64,000 nt of DNA from Symbiodinium natans (taxonomy: Eukaryota; Sar; Dinophyceae; Suessiales; Symbiodiniaceae): contig CAJNDS010002673.1 in the NCBI GenBank assembly GCA_905221605.1, forward strand, positions 62,001 through 126,000. Direction: 5' to 3'. Position 1 is the first letter of the stretch. Each line of letters starts with the position of its first letter. Made by a program: the position numbers and the translations under genes. Positions 1 through 9,798 of this stretch are shown one piece after another. The notes under the pieces were generated by a model. That model did no database searches. It was not told where the DNA came from and saw nothing but the letters and a program-made list of their open reading frames with translations.

Positions 1-80
1 TTGGAGTCTCTGGGAGTTCATGAAACCCTGAACCTTAAACCCTAAACCCGACTTGGTGGGCCGGGGGAGGGGGGGTGGGT

Positions 81-625
81 GGGGAGATCAGCCCCATAGG
101 CCCCAGAAGCCTGCAAACCGTACAAGCGCCAAACCCTACTTGAGGCCCATATGAGGCGCCTGGAAACTCGCATTCATCCTAACATCGGAGACAAAAGTCT
201 GCTGTCAGGGAAGACAGCTTAGAAAGCCTCGTGACCTGGAGTCTTACCTCCTTGAAGTTTGGGCCCGTGGGTTTTATTTGGTACATAAGGGCTGTGTAAG
301 GGGTCCCCATTTCATCAGCCAGACAGCTTCTGCAGCCGTCCCTCACGGCGAAGCTATGAGGGTGATGGCGAGTGAATCTGGAGATTCGCCCTGCACTGTC
401 GGAGGAGCTGTTCTAACCTCTAAACCCCCAAACCCTAAACCCTAAACCCTAAAACCCTAAACCCTAAAACCCTAAACCCGAAACCCCAAACCCTAAACCC
501 TAAACCCTCAAAGTCCTCAGATTCAGCTTCCAGCCAGAGGTCAACCCTAATCATTTCCTTGGCCGATGGTACCCTAGAGCCCTAAACCTTGCCATTCTTT
601 TCTGTTCATGCAGCTCCTGAAGTTA
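81..625. other. Unique islands, no firm gene
   Basis: Two islands flank the CCCTAAA array at 421-510. The first has an acceptor-like ttctgcag at about 328-335 followed by an open frame to about 406. The second ends in a pyrimidine-rich stretch and atgcag near 613. Both are too short to call. Confidence 0.15.
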
Positions 626-627
626 GG

Positions 628-736
628 CTACTAGTTGCTTAAGAACCCCTCAAAAGATTAAACATGTTCTTCCCTATAAGGGCAATATAGGGACTTTTTG
701 GTTTAAACATGTAGGGGGTTCTTAAGCAAATAGTAG
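628..736. mobile_element. Foldback element, family B, copy 1
   Basis: The arms start with ctactagttgcttaagaacc on the left and are mirrored on the right (ggttcttaagcaaatagtag), about 20 bp with one mismatch, around an AT-rich core. A second copy lies at 11,063-11,153 with the same arms and a different core. It is non-autonomous with no coding content. No clear target duplication is visible. Confidence 0.7.
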
Positions 737-828
737 CAGGGGGTTCAGAGAGTAGAGGCCTTCTGGAGTTTTCAAGGGGCCCTAGAGGGCTTACAACAGG
801 TCACCTCCAAATCTTCAGCTTGACTTCT

Positions 829-965
829 GGTTTAGGGTTTAGGGTTTAGGGTTTAGGGTTTAGGGTTTAGGGTTTAGGGTTTAGGGTTTAGGGTTTAGGG
901 TTTAGGGTTTAGGGTTTAGGGTTTAGGGTTCAGGGTTCAGGGTTTAGGGTTTCGGGTTTAGGGTG
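829..965. repeat. (TTTAGGG)n array
   Basis: About 19 units in TTTAGGG orientation, with TTCAGGG and TTTCGGG variants near the right end. Confidence 0.97.
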
Positions 966-1650
966 TAGCTTCCCGCGAGACCCTGAACGTTAAAGCCTTC
1001 AAGAAGCACCCTGCAAACCCTAGAGGGCCTAGAGCCCCCAAAGCATTAAAGGGTTTAGGGTTTAGGGTTTAGGGTTTAGGGTTTAGGGTTTAAGCACTCT
1101 ACAGACCCCAAACAAACTAAGAGCCGAAAGCGGGTGGGTGGTTCATAACCAACCGAGTGTGAGCGACTAAACCCCAACCCCAAAAACCCTAAACCAACCG
1201 AAACCTTAAAATCCTGAACCCCAAGGGTCGGGGTTCGTCATAAGTAGGGTCATTGGTCAGGTGACCTATATTCTAAGGGAATTTTAGGGTTTTGGGCTTA
1301 GGTAACGCTACATTCATATCACCCGTGCATACAACTAATCACGAACCATCAAGCGTGACCCTCTGCCGGGGTTTAGCGGCTAGGGCTGGGGTTCAGATTT
1401 TAGTGCTAACATGCCCTTTTGATCTAAACCCTGAACCCCGAACCCTAAACCCTGAACCCTAAACCCTAAAGTATTTCTGGTACGTCGAGGGTCCAGTCCT
1501 TCAATCCGTCAACCTGAAGAGCTCCATCAAGCCAAAACCCCAAGCCCAAATGACCCCCCCCCCACCTCCCTATATTATGAGCTTAGACCTGAAGACCCTT
1601 CAAAACCCTAAACGCCCCAAACCCTAAACCCTAAAACCTAAACCCTAAAC
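966..1650. other. Mixed islands and short telomeric tracts
   Basis: Short tracts at 1049-1092, 1430-1470 and 1610-1650 are separated by islands. 1224-1290 resembles family A foldback arms (cataagtagggt, ggtgacctatat) and is a decayed copy. The island at 1470-1551 is open and hydrophilic in one frame but has no splice support. Confidence 0.3.
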
Positions 1651-1652
1651 GC

Positions 1653-1730
1653 AACCTGAAGAGCACTTGGGAAGTTGAATTGCTCCGCCAACCGAGCGTC
1701 CACCCCAACAATCTTGCCACAAGGGCTCAG
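1653..1730 (+). CDS. Candidate internal exon
   Basis: Twenty-six codons are open between a CCCTAAA tract and a GT donor at 1731 (ctcag|gtggtt). The peptide (starts NLKSTWEVELL) has a balanced composition. There is no family match and the acceptor is weak. An open island of this size is common by chance. Confidence 0.22.
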
Positions 1731-2042
1731 GTGGTTCAGGGCAGGGTTTACGGTAGTTTAGGGTTTAGGGTTAGGGTTTAGGGATGAGGGTGTAGGGTGT
1801 AGGGTGTAGGGTTTAGGGTTTAGGGTTTAGGGTTTAGATCCCCTTGGTATCCCACTGGTACCCTTTACCCTTGTTTTGGTTTTGGGTTCTCTTGTAAACT
1901 ACAACCAAAGACAGGTTAGGGTTTGGGGCTTAGGGTTTGGGCTTAAGGTCGAGCAGGGTTCACGGTTCAGGGTTTATGGTTCGAGGGTTGAGGGTGGTGT
2001 CCTCGAGCCCAGTTGCAAAAAAGGGCGGTGTAGGGTTTAGGT

Positions 2043-2118
2043 TGGGATGGTCCCCTTATACTAACAGTCCTTAATAGGAAGTCTAATAGGGTTACTATAA
2101 TCCCTGGCGAACATCCCA
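2043..2118. mobile_element. Foldback element, family C, copy 1
   Basis: Begins tgggatggtccccttatact and ends aacatccca, so the ends are inverted (tgggatg/catccca). The internal aacagtccttaatagg is shared with 19,091-19,198 and 29,069-29,145. It lies between two telomeric tracts. Confidence 0.65.
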
Positions 2119-2119
2119 A

Positions 2120-2925
2120 GGTTTAGGGTTTTTGGTCCTGATGCAAAAGCATTTCTGGTAGTACTGCCGCGCGCCATTGAGCCTCCTCGAAGTAGGCAGC
2201 GGGCGGGTCCCGCAGCAAGGAAGGGTTGGGGTCTAGGGTTTAGGGCTTAGGGTTTAGGGTCTCACTTGTGTGGTGAGGTTGTTGGTAGTGGAGCCAATCA
2301 GAAGAAGGATGCTTAGTCACGGGCAGTTGTTTTTTCAGTTTCTGACCGATGGTTGTTGGCCTAAAAGCACGCCGTGAGTCAGCCGGTGCATTGGCCGGAA
2401 GGAGGCTGCCTTGGAGAAAAAAACTGCCCACATCTGATTTTTAAATCTGCGCCTCGGCCGGGCCTCTCTACGAATTTCGGTGGCTTAGGGTTCAGGGTTT
2501 AGGGTTTAGGAATAAAGAACCTCAGGGGGCCACCGCCTGTGCTCGCAGAGGAGCTGTGGTTGGGCTTGGATGTTTATGGTTTGGGGTTTGGGGGTTTGGG
2601 GGTTTAGGGTTTAGGGTATAGGTTTGGATGTTTAGGGTTTGGCGTTTGGGGGTTTGGGGGTTTAGGGGCATTCGTGATTTGCCGCGTTTTTCTTGGCTGC
2701 TAAGCCAAAAAAGACGCCCCTGAGCCCCAAACCCCAAACCCTACACCCGACTCCACGGTTCATGTCAAGTTATAAGTGGGGCTAGCCGTCAGGTACCCTA
2801 TATTGTAACCCTAAACCCTAAACCCTAAACCCTAAACCCTAAACAACTAAGGTAGAACAAGCCCAAGATGTGATCGAACCACAGCTCAGACTTAAGTGTT
2901 AATGTGTGCACTCGGCGGCTCGCCC
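2120..2925. other. Unique islands, short telomeric tracts
   Basis: 2,265-2,450 is an island open on both strands in different frames and cannot be assigned. 2,575-2,680 is a TTTGGGG/TTTAGGG mix. 2,846-2,890 is open (TKVEQAQDVIEPQLRLK) and ends at a GT. None is firm. Confidence 0.2.
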
Positions 2926-3137
2926 ATGAGGGCGCGTCGCTGGAGCTCAGGGGTCGTCATGTGGCATGACCCAGTAGCGATGGAACAGAGGAGGGTTTAG
3001 GGTTTTAGGGTTTAGGGTTTAGGGTGGAACAGAGGAGACGAGCTAACAAAGCTTGTAGTACTCGCAGTAATGTGATTCCCAACTCTCTATCCATTCCGGC
3101 TAAACAGGCCTCTAAACTCTCCTACCCTAAACCCTAG
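2926..3137 (+). CDS. Candidate exon split by a telomeric insertion
   Basis: An ATG at 2926 opens a frame (MRARRWSSGVVMWHDPVAME) that runs into a telomeric tract at 2994. Removing 2991-3034 (GA...AG, 44 nt) restores the frame, which then continues 33 codons to TAG at 3135. The 13-base sequence tggaacagaggag is present on both sides of the tract, so the tract looks inserted into a once-continuous reading frame. The last codons come from a CCCTAAA tract, so the true 3' end is probably a splice site earlier on. There is no recognised domain. The join is inference; the direct repeat is seen directly. Confidence 0.3.
2981..3037. repeat. Telomeric tract flanked by 13-bp direct repeats
   Basis: tggaacagaggag at 2981-2993 and again at 3025-3037 bracket a 31-bp TTTAGGG-type tract that has one TTTTAGGG unit. 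This looks like an insertion with target-site duplication. Confidence 0.85.
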
Positions 3138-3271
3138 CAGCTATGCGGGTGCCAAAAAACCTATCAGGCTGTGGACTTTCCATTCCAGACATCGGCCATG
3201 GTTGGTGCTTCCTAACGCAGTCCTGCCTACTTCTTTCGAGGTCCCTTCTTCAGTATGGGCAAAGGGGATAT

Positions 3272-3454
3272 GGGCATTCCCTAAAATTGGGGGATGGGGG
3301 GGGGGGGGGGGTCCTCCAATATACCCCAAACTACTATCCTGATTTTCAGAAATGTGGCTTTGACAAAATCTAGGGGTACCCTTTTTGGGAGTCCGTTCAA
3401 GGGGTTCTATTCTATTTGGGGCATACAGGGGCACCCCTATTTTGGGAAATGCCC
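3272..3454. mobile_element. Foldback element with G-run
   Basis: Left arm gggcattccctaaaattggg (3272) pairs imperfectly with cccctattttgggaaatgcc at the right end. The core holds a long G-run at about 3292-3312. A cccctattttggga motif recurs near 10,655. Confidence 0.5.
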
Positions 3455-3472
3455 AAACTAAGACACTTCCGG

Positions 3473-3586
3473 AAAATCTCCATATGTGGCACCGCATCAT
3501 CGTTGCAATCGCTTTTTGGCCTCATGCCACGTGATGCGCGGACCATGCCGACTCGCTGCGGAGGAATACAAAACGCAAAGCCACCG
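3473..3586 (+). CDS. Candidate exon ending at a telomeric tract
   Basis: Thirty-eight open codons (starting KISICGTASS) run from just outside the foldback to ccaccg|gtttag, where the GT donor is the first base pair of a TTTAGGG tract. Codon use favours C/G at third positions. The product is unknown. Confidence 0.28.
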
Positions 3587-3623
3587 GTTTAGGGTTTAGG
3601 GTTTAGGGTTTAGTGTTTAGGGA

Positions 3624-3801
3624 TACTTGAAGGTTCATGGGTAGTTCTACAGGATTACAAGCTATACATGGGGTTCAGGGTGTAGGGTTGAGGGTCCAAG
3701 GACCTAGGGAAGGTTTATAGGTTACCTCACCAAGAATGATCACCATAAATCCGAAACCCTAAAAACACTAAAAGCTTAGAACGAGCCATGAACCTTCAAG
3801 T
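3624..3801. mobile_element. Foldback element, family A, copy 1
   Basis: Left end tacttgaaggttcatgggta, right end ccatgaaccttcaag; internal ataggttacct is shared with other copies. Telomere-like units sit inside the element. Confidence 0.7.
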
Positions 3802-4021
3802 TGGCATCCCCCACTTTGGCAGAGACCTGGTCGTTCGACCCCGATGTGGCTTGTAGAATGCGGTTTAGGGTTAGGGTTTAGGGTAGGGTTTAGGGCTAGG
3901 GTTTAGGGTTTAGGATTTAGGGTTGAGGGTTTATAAGGTGTTTCGATGCAGCCGCTGCAGGAGCGCGTGCAGGAGGAGCAGTTCCAGGCTCAGCTCGGCC
4001 AGCAACCGAAGGGAGCCTCGA

Positions 4022-4138
4022 TACCCTAACCCTAAATCCTAAACCCTAAATCCTAAACCCTAAACCCTAAATCCTAAACCCTAAATCCTAAACCCCAAAC
4101 CCTAAACCCCAAACCCTAAACCCTAAACCCCAAACCCT
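4022..4138. repeat. (CCCTAAA)n array with ATCCTAA variants
   Basis: About 16 units alternating ccctaaa and tcctaaa. It is preceded by an open island (3,955-4,018, Gln/Glu-rich in one frame). Confidence 0.95.
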
Positions 4139-4600
4139 GAGGATCAGGGAGAGTCCAGTGTTCAGTGCAGTTCCGCGCCCTAGAGATTGAAGTGCCAGTT
4201 GTGGGAGATAAACCCTAAACCCTAAACCCTGAACCCGAAACCCTAAACCTCAAGCAGACCTGGCCGCACCACCTCTGTCGTCCAACTTGGCTCATCAGAG
4301 CGGAGGCAGACCTTCACGTTTTATGGTTTAGGGTTTAGGGTTTAGGGTATTTCTTGCAGCGACCACGACATCACCGGCTTTCTAGTTCCCACAGGCAAAG
4401 CATCCTGAGGGTGTGTAGATCTGCGCTCAAGTGGCTTTGCTTGCTTGCTCTCGGTTCTAAGCAGCCCTAAACCCTAAACCCTAAAAACCCTAAATCCTAA
4501 ACCCTAAATCCTAAACCCTGAATCCTAAACCCTAAACCCTAAACTCTAAACCCTAGCTGGCACGCTGGGCTAGGATGAGCCAGTAGTCGGGCTTCGATGC
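4139..4600. other. Islands between short telomeric tracts
   Basis: 4,165-4,212 (after gtgcag) and 4,357-4,400 (after cttgcag) are short open stretches that could be exons. A tract at 4,464-4,550 mixes ccctaaa, tcctaaa and tcctgaa. Confidence 0.15.
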
Positions 4601-4601
4601 C

Positions 4602-4644
4602 ATGGGCGGGACCTGCTCGCATAACAAGCCCGACGACGAGGCGC
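4602..4644 (+). CDS. Candidate first exon with N-myristoylation motif
   Basis: The ATG at 4602 starts MGGTCSHNKPDDEA and is followed by a GT donor (gcgcc|gtagct). Gly at position 2 with Ser at position 6 fits an N-myristoylation signal (known pattern). It is short, so chance is possible. Confidence 0.25.
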
Positions 4645-4755
4645 CGTAGCTTTTAACTGTACTTATCGGGTAAGGGTTTAGGGTTTAGGATTTAGGGTTT
4701 AGGGTTTAGGGTTTAGGGTTTAGGGTTTATTTAGGGTTTAGGGTTTAGGGTTTAG

Positions 4756-4849
4756 GGGTACTTATAACCCACTTATAAGCCCCTTAAGTGCCCCAATATG
4801 GTTATCAGTACAGTTATAATTGGTTAGCAAGTATCATGAACCTCCAAGT
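4756..4849. mobile_element. Family A foldback, partial copy
   Basis: The right part (gttagcaagtatcatgaacc) matches the 14,960-15,104 copy. The missing left part seems to start at 4,650 (cttttaactgtacttat, also in that copy), with a TTTAGGG array at 4,675-4,757 between them. The tract therefore interrupts the element. Confidence 0.55.
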
Positions 4850-5036
4850 GAGTCCCAAACACGAAATACACCTGACTCTGACTCCTAAACACCAGACAGA
4901 TGGCACAGGAAACGTAGTCCCGAATTCCACACGTGTTGTCCATGTTGTCGTTGCATTTGTTTCTGGGCCTTTTTTTGGGCAACAAGGCCTCGTAGCAGCA
5001 TGGTGCTGGGTATGCAAACAAGGCCCTCCCACGCTT
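4836..5036 (+). CDS. Candidate exon, unknown product
   Basis: Sixty-seven open codons overlap the end of the foldback and continue through a hydrophobic stretch (VVHVVVAFVSGPFFGQQG) to a CCCTAAA-like end. The minus strand is also open here, so the strand is uncertain. Confidence 0.22.
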
Positions 5037-5282
5037 AAACCCCAAAACCTAAGCAAGGTCGGAATCCTGAATCCTAAGTCGGAAGTATTGAATCTCGAGC
5101 CCTGCAAAAATTGTAACCGTCAGCCTAAACCCTAAATAAAGTCGGCAAACCCTGCAAAAAATGGCAAACGTTAGCCTATAGTGTTTTTTGCTTGGGAGGA
5201 TCTCGGGCACAGGCTGTAAGGACGGGCCGGGAGGAGGGGGCAGGGGAGACAGGGCAGTTTTCGTGTTCACATCAGTGTTTGA

Positions 5283-5530
5283 TGAAGTCCAATTAAAAGC
5301 ACAATTAAAGAGCAAACGAATTAGTAAAAAAAACCACAGAATAAAGACACAAGATTAACAAGAGTGTAAACAAAATGTAAAATACAAACTCAAAAGCTTA
5401 ACATTCCAAGCAAAATTTAAAAATCAGGAACATCTAAAAAATGAAAAAATCTAACAAACCAAAACCCCTCACATAAAAAAAACAAAAAAATAATGTACGC
5501 CCTATACACTAAGAACTTCGCTCTATGATT
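5283..5530. other. AT-rich island without gene
   Basis: This A-rich stretch is much poorer in GC than its surroundings, has no open frame of note and no telomeric units. Confidence 0.6.
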
Positions 5531-5761
5531 TTAAACCCTAAGCCCTAACCCCAAAGCTCGAACCCCTGTAAAGCCCTGAAGCCAAAAACTGCAAACTAAA
5601 CCCTAAACCCTAAAACTGGGGTCTCCTTGGGTGTAGAGTTTGGGGTTCAGGGCTTGGGGTTGGGGGCTTTGGGTTCAGGGTTGAACCCCAAACCCCTGCA
5701 AGGCCCTAAACTCGCAAACCTTAAACTAGGGCCTCCTGGGGTTAAGAGTCCCCAGAATACT

Positions 5762-5836
5762 AGCCTAGGGTTTAGGGTTTAGGGTTTAGGGTTTAGGGTT
5801 TAGGGTTTAGGGTTTAGGGTTTAGGGTTTAGGGTTT
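5762..5836. repeat. (TTTAGGG)n array
   Basis: About 11 uniform units. Confidence 0.97.
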
Positions 5837-5859
5837 GGATTTAGGGCTTTCAGGGCTGA

Positions 5860-6130
5860 GGGTTTCGTTCAACCCTATGCCCCTATGCAAGCACACTGGC
5901 ACACTACTGAGCCGAAAGATGCAGACCAAGCAGACTTTTTTTCCTCAAGGAAACTCATGAAAGTCATGTTGAATCATATGTTAAATTTATAGCCAAAACA
6001 CCTTAGTTACCGAAACCACACACTCATTAATGAAGGCAAGGTTGCTATGTAATTTTACGAAGAACAAGCGCCTCAAAATTAATCAGTAAGTTTGAGAAGC
6101 CTTGTGTTACAACTACCCATGAACCATCTC
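5860..6130. other. AT-rich island without firm gene
   Basis: No supported frame. Near 6,105-6,130 the sequence aactacccatgaaccatctc is a decayed family A arm. Confidence 0.4.
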
Positions 6131-6141
6131 AAGTACACCCA

Positions 6142-6244
6142 CCCTAAACCCTAAACCCTGAACCCTGAACCCTAAACCCTGAACCCGGAACCCTAAACCC
6201 TAAACCCTAAACCCTAAACCCTAAACCCTAAACCCTAAACCCTG
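6142..6244. repeat. (CCCTAAA)n array
   Basis: About 14 units; ccctgaa variants are concentrated at the left end. Confidence 0.96.
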
Positions 6245-7556
6245 AACCCAAAACCAAAAGATCACCTCCCAGGGCTACGGCGGCGGACGGTGCAGACATC
6301 TGACGTCAAAGTGCCCAGGCGTGGGCGGCTCGCTGAATCTGATGGGACGTGGTAATCCCAAAGCCGGTGGTGAGCCCAAAAAGCTTTTCACTAGTTTCTA
6401 GTGGCCTTCCTGAGGCTCGGAAACTTCGTATGTCAGTCGTCACAAGTCGGGCGAAGACCGACCTACCCTAAGTCGGACACCCTAACCCTGCCGGAGGACT
6501 CTCGCCGACATCTGCTAGCTCTTGGTCTCTTGGCGGCCAGTGGGTTGAGGACTTAAGGGTGAGTAAGTGAGTGAGTGAGTGCCTGACTGACTGGAGGGAT
6601 CCGGCAAAAGTTCGACGCTCAGGGCCCCTTCAATCCGAGACTGGGGAAAAATGCCACCCGAACCTCCATGGGCCCCCCCCCCCCCAAGCCGGGCGGCTTG
6701 GGGTGGATCTGGGCACTTAGACAAGGCAGCCAGCCCACTTCACAGGAACAGAAACTCTCCCTCACATGTGTACTGAACCCCGAGCATTGGCTCGGAGATG
6801 GGGCTTGGTGTGGTGTGGCCGCACGCAGCGTGTCTGCTTGGATTCTGGTATTTGTCGCTGGTGCGCTGCACGGATTGGCAGCCGACACCCACCATTTAGG
6901 TGGGGCTCTATGTCTTAGTGGATTCAGCCGCCGTCATGTATAGGCCTTACCTGACCGACCTTCTGTTTGCAGAATCTGCTGGTTATGGCTTTCCCATTCT
7001 CTGTGATCTCTGTGCGGTAGTTGTGTGACAGGCTTAACAGGAAATCTGTGCTCACGGACCCCCCCCCCCCAATCCTGCGCAGAGTTTTGAGTATATAGAC
7101 TTGTTTGTGAACTGTGGATTATGGAGTACGCTTTCAAACCGAAACTCTGAAAAGACAAGACTTCACCTGTCTAGCCAATGGTGCTGAAACCCTGTGATTG
7201 AAGAAGAGAAAAGCCGGACCTACACAGTACCTTAAGCCTGAAGCTACATGGACGTCCTAAACAGGGTGCATATTATACAGCGGCCCCTAACATCTCGGGT
7301 ACCCAAAAACCATCATTGTTCAGAACTGACCACAGAGTGATAGCCTACGTGCCCCGCCCCAGATATAGCCCTAAACCATGAACCCTGAACCCTGAACCCT
7401 GATTCCGGAACCCTGAACCCTGAACCGTGAAAAACCCTAAACCCTAAACCCTAAACCCTAAACCCTAAACCCTGAACCCTAGGCTAGTATTCTGGGTACT
7501 TTGAGGTGTCCGGAAGTTGTCTTGCGACCTCCCAGCTTGGATCCAGGATTGCCAGC
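6245..7556. other. Long unique island, candidate exons only
   Basis: It contains a consensus donor gtgagtaag at 6,558 after an open stretch, an acceptor ctgtttgcag at about 6,974 followed by a short open stretch to a GT near 7,016, and a + frame of 92 codons at 6,668-6,943. A minus frame overlaps the latter, so no gene is called. C-runs occur at 6,671 and 7,061. A telomeric tract lies at 7,435-7,480. Confidence 0.25.
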
Positions 7557-7769
7557 ACATGTCTGATCAAGGGACTAAAGGAGGGACCCTGGAAAAGGGA
7601 CCTTAGGGGTTACTTAGGTTTATTTTGGTACATAGGGGACCTTAGGGGTTACTTGGGGATTGTTTAGGTACCTAGTAGGGACTGTATAAGGTATTTTTGG
7701 GGGCCATGTAGGAAGAAGATGAAGTGCCCCTTCTAGGGGTCCCTCCTTTAGTCCCTTGATCAGACATGT
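7557..7769. mobile_element. Foldback element, family E, 33-bp perfect arms
   Basis: The 33 bases from 7557 (acatgtctgatcaagggact...) recur as an exact inverted copy ending at 7769. The 213-bp element contains an internal near-tandem of ggggaccttaggggttactt. Similar internal sequence occurs at 12,450-12,603. It is non-coding and MITE-like. Confidence 0.85.
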
Positions 7770-7954
7770 TCCGCCTTAATCCTCTTGTGGCTCTCCCCCC
7801 AGAGGTTCATACACAATGCCGAAACTGGCAAGACACCCCCCAGAAACCCCAAGCGCGCAACATGCAAAAAGGTACCATGCCCTCAGCCCCCGGAAGCCCA
7901 AAGCCTGCGAAATCTACCCCCCACACCCCCCCTTCCCCACTGCCTAAACCCTAA
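7766..7954 (+). CDS. Candidate proline/lysine-rich exon
   Basis: An ATG inside the foldback's right end opens 62 codons that become Pro-rich and end in a CCCTAAA tract. The Pro content partly reflects C-rich DNA. Confidence 0.2.
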   Translation: MFRLNPLVALPPEVHTQCRNWQDTPQKPQARNMQKGTMPSAPGSPKPAKSTPHTPPSPLPKP

Positions 7955-8067
7955 ACCCTGAACCCAAAACCCTACACCCAAGCCTGGATCAATCCCCAAA
8001 ACAACACAGTCAAAAACGAGGTTCGGGTTTACGGTTTCTAGGTAGACCCCTCTGGGGCATTTTTATG

Positions 8068-8150
8068 TATCCCCTTATTGGGTTTAAGAGGATCATATTC
8101 AGGAACATGTTTCAGAGGGTTTTTGAGGCCATCCTGGGGGTTGTATGCCT
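8068..8150. repeat. Dispersed repeat, family F, copy 1
   Basis: The core aagaggatcatattcaggaa plus tttcagagggttttt recurs at 29,571-29,648 and 36,671-36,748 with small changes. Confidence 0.65.
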
Positions 8151-8219
8151 GCACGACTTAGCAGAGGTTTAGGGTTTAGGGGTTAGGGGTTAGGGTTTAG
8201 GGTTTAGGGTTTAGGGTGA

Positions 8220-8333
8220 GCTTCCGAATTATGCAGAGTTTGGGCTTTGGACCCAGGGGGCCTAGACGGCGGACAGGTTTTTGGGTTCAACGATCCCCAG
8301 CTGGTGGAGGGCATTGAACCAGTGGATCTCTGA
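8220..8333 (+). CDS. Candidate terminal exon
   Basis: Thirty-seven codons (ends NDPQLVEGIEPVDL) run from a telomeric AG (gggtgag|ct) to TGA at 8331. The strand's other frames are also partly open. Unknown product. Confidence 0.25.
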   Translation, partial: ASELCRVWALDPGGLDGGQVFGFNDPQLVEGIEPVDL

Positions 8334-8406
8334 GCATGTACCTGCCTACAGCCTCCCTGAACCCTAAACCCTCGCACAGATCGAGAAGCATACCAAGTCG
8401 AACCTC

Positions 8407-8555
8407 TAAACCCCAAGCCCAAACCCCAAACCGCAAACCCCAAACCCCAAACCCCAAACCCCAAACCCCAAACCCCAAACCCCAAACCCCAAACCCCAAA
8501 CCCCAAACCCCAAACCCCAAACCCCAAACCCTAAACCCTAAACCCTAAACCCTAC
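8407..8555. repeat. Variant telomeric array (CCCCAAA)n then (CCCTAAA)n
   Basis: About 17 units of CCCCAAA (TTTGGGG on the other strand) are followed by about 4 of CCCTAAA. The homogeneous variant block implies local unit amplification. Long periodic open frames on both strands here are artefacts of the 7-bp period. Confidence 0.95.
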
Positions 8556-8577
8556 TGTTCACGAGTTGTGCACACAG

Positions 8578-8674
8578 CGCCCTCTCACAATAAGGACGGA
8601 TGCCGTGGCGGCCTCAGAGCAGCCAATCGACCCCGCCGTCCCGCTCCCCCCCTTCCGGAACCCCTATAGAAAGG
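8578..8674 (+). CDS. Candidate internal exon
   Basis: Acceptor tgcacacag|c, 32 open codons (RPLTIRTDAVAASEQPIDPA...) and a G|GTTTGG donor at the start of a telomeric tract. Third positions are G/C rich. Unknown product. Confidence 0.33.
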
Positions 8675-9200
8675 GTTTGGGGTTTAGGATTGAGGGTTTA
8701 GGGTTTTAGGGTTTAGGGTTTAGGGTTTAGGGTTAGGGTTCCCCACCCAGCCCAGATGGAAAAAGGGTTTAGGGTTTAGGGTTTACGCATGGGGTCCTCA
8801 ACAATTTTCTTGCTCCCGGGAGCACCATACCCCTTAAGTAAGGAATATGCTTTGTAGCATCCAGCGATTGAGGGTGTAAGGTTAAACTTGCTATGTTGCC
8901 TGGTTCGAGACTGCTGATGATGCATCAGGCCAACCCTAAACCCTAAACCCTAAACCCTAAACCCTAAACCCCAAGCAATGAAGCGCCTCGGCCGCGCATG
9001 CCAGTGTGAGAGTCGTCTAGAGCAGGGACTCCGTTTCAGTGCATCTTCTAAACCCCAAACCCCAAACCCTAAACCCTAAACCCTAAACCCCAGAACCCCT
9101 AAACCCTAAACCCTAAACCCTAAACGAATCCTAAACCGCTCTTTTTTTGCCCAGAGAGGCAAGGACTGGGGGGGGGGGCGACCCGGGGCTTCCATAGGAA
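8675..9200. other. Short tracts and islands
   Basis: 8,739-8,767 carries ttccccacccagcccagatg, which recurs exactly at 26,469. 8,977-9,048 is open from an ATG (MKRLGRACQCESRLEQG). A G-run lies at 9,168-9,178. Confidence 0.25.
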
Positions 9201-9204
9201 TTAG

Positions 9205-9287
9205 CACACTACGGCGCAGCGATGTTCCTCATTCCCGAGAATCCGCCAAGTTTATTGGGGGGGCGTTCGACTTTCTTTTGTCCCAGG
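9205..9287 (+). CDS. Candidate internal exon
   Basis: aattag|c, then 27 codons (TLRRSDVPHSRESAKFIGGA...), then G|GTTTAG where the TTTAGGG array at 9,288-9,360 begins. Unknown product. Confidence 0.3.
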
Positions 9288-9360
9288 GTTTAGGGTTTAG
9301 GGTTTAGGGTTTAGGGTTTAGGGTTTAGGGTTTAGGGTTTAGAGTTAGGGTTTAGGGTGT
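9288..9360. repeat. (TTTAGGG)n array
   Basis: About 9 units, with one TTAGAG variant. Confidence 0.96.
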
Positions 9361-9398
9361 AGGGTGCAGGGTGTTTGGGGTTTAGGAACCCTAAACCC

Positions 9399-9480
9399 TC
9401 AACGCACAGGCCAAAGATGACTGCGACGTCCCACCAGCCGGGGACTTAAACTGCTTGTCTCCCCCGAGTGTTTTAGTCCC
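9399..9480 (+). CDS. Candidate exon between telomeric tracts
   Basis: Twenty-seven open codons (NAQAKDDCDVPPAGDLNCLS...) lie directly between a tract ending at 9,397 and one starting at 9,478. No domain recognised. Confidence 0.25.
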
Positions 9481-9527
9481 TAAACCCTAAACCCTAAACC
9501 CTAAACCCTAAACCCTGGAGCCTCAGT

Positions 9528-9596
9528 ATGGTGGAGTTTAGAGGCTTTTTGAGGCCCTCCTTAAGGGGCCGCTTTGAAGCGCCTTGCCCTGGGCAG
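9528..9596 (+). CDS. Candidate first exon
   Basis: ATG at 9528, 23 codons (MVEFRGFLRPSLRGRFEA...), then a GT donor after CAG. The frame also stays open to the next foldback. Confidence 0.27.
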
Positions 9597-9643
9597 GTTT
9601 CTATGAAAATGCTGGTTCCGCATTGCGGGTTGAGAGCCACAAA

Positions 9644-9754
9644 CTCGAAGGCTCATGGGTAGTTATCAGTAGGGTTATATAAGTGCCTCAAGTGTGGTAG
9701 TATAGGTTACCATACTCTTAACCGTACTTATAACTACCCATGAACCTTCAAGTA
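9644..9754. mobile_element. Foldback element, family A
   Basis: Ends ctcgaaggctcatgggtagt and aactacccatgaaccttcaa; internal gtagtataggttacc. Arms of about 20 bp. Confidence 0.75.
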
Positions 9755-9798
9755 TCCCTAAACCCTGAGCCCTAAACCCTAAACCCTAAACCCTAAAC

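Noticed and set aside
1-965. True chromosome end
   Set aside because: Telomeric units near the start are short, mixed in orientation and interrupted by unique DNA, and identical tracts continue for 40 kb.
8204-8548. Long periodic frames on both strands (NPKPQT- and GVWGLGF-type proteins)
   Set aside because: They are products of 7-bp CCCCAAA/CCCTAAA repeats, stop-free by period, not genes.
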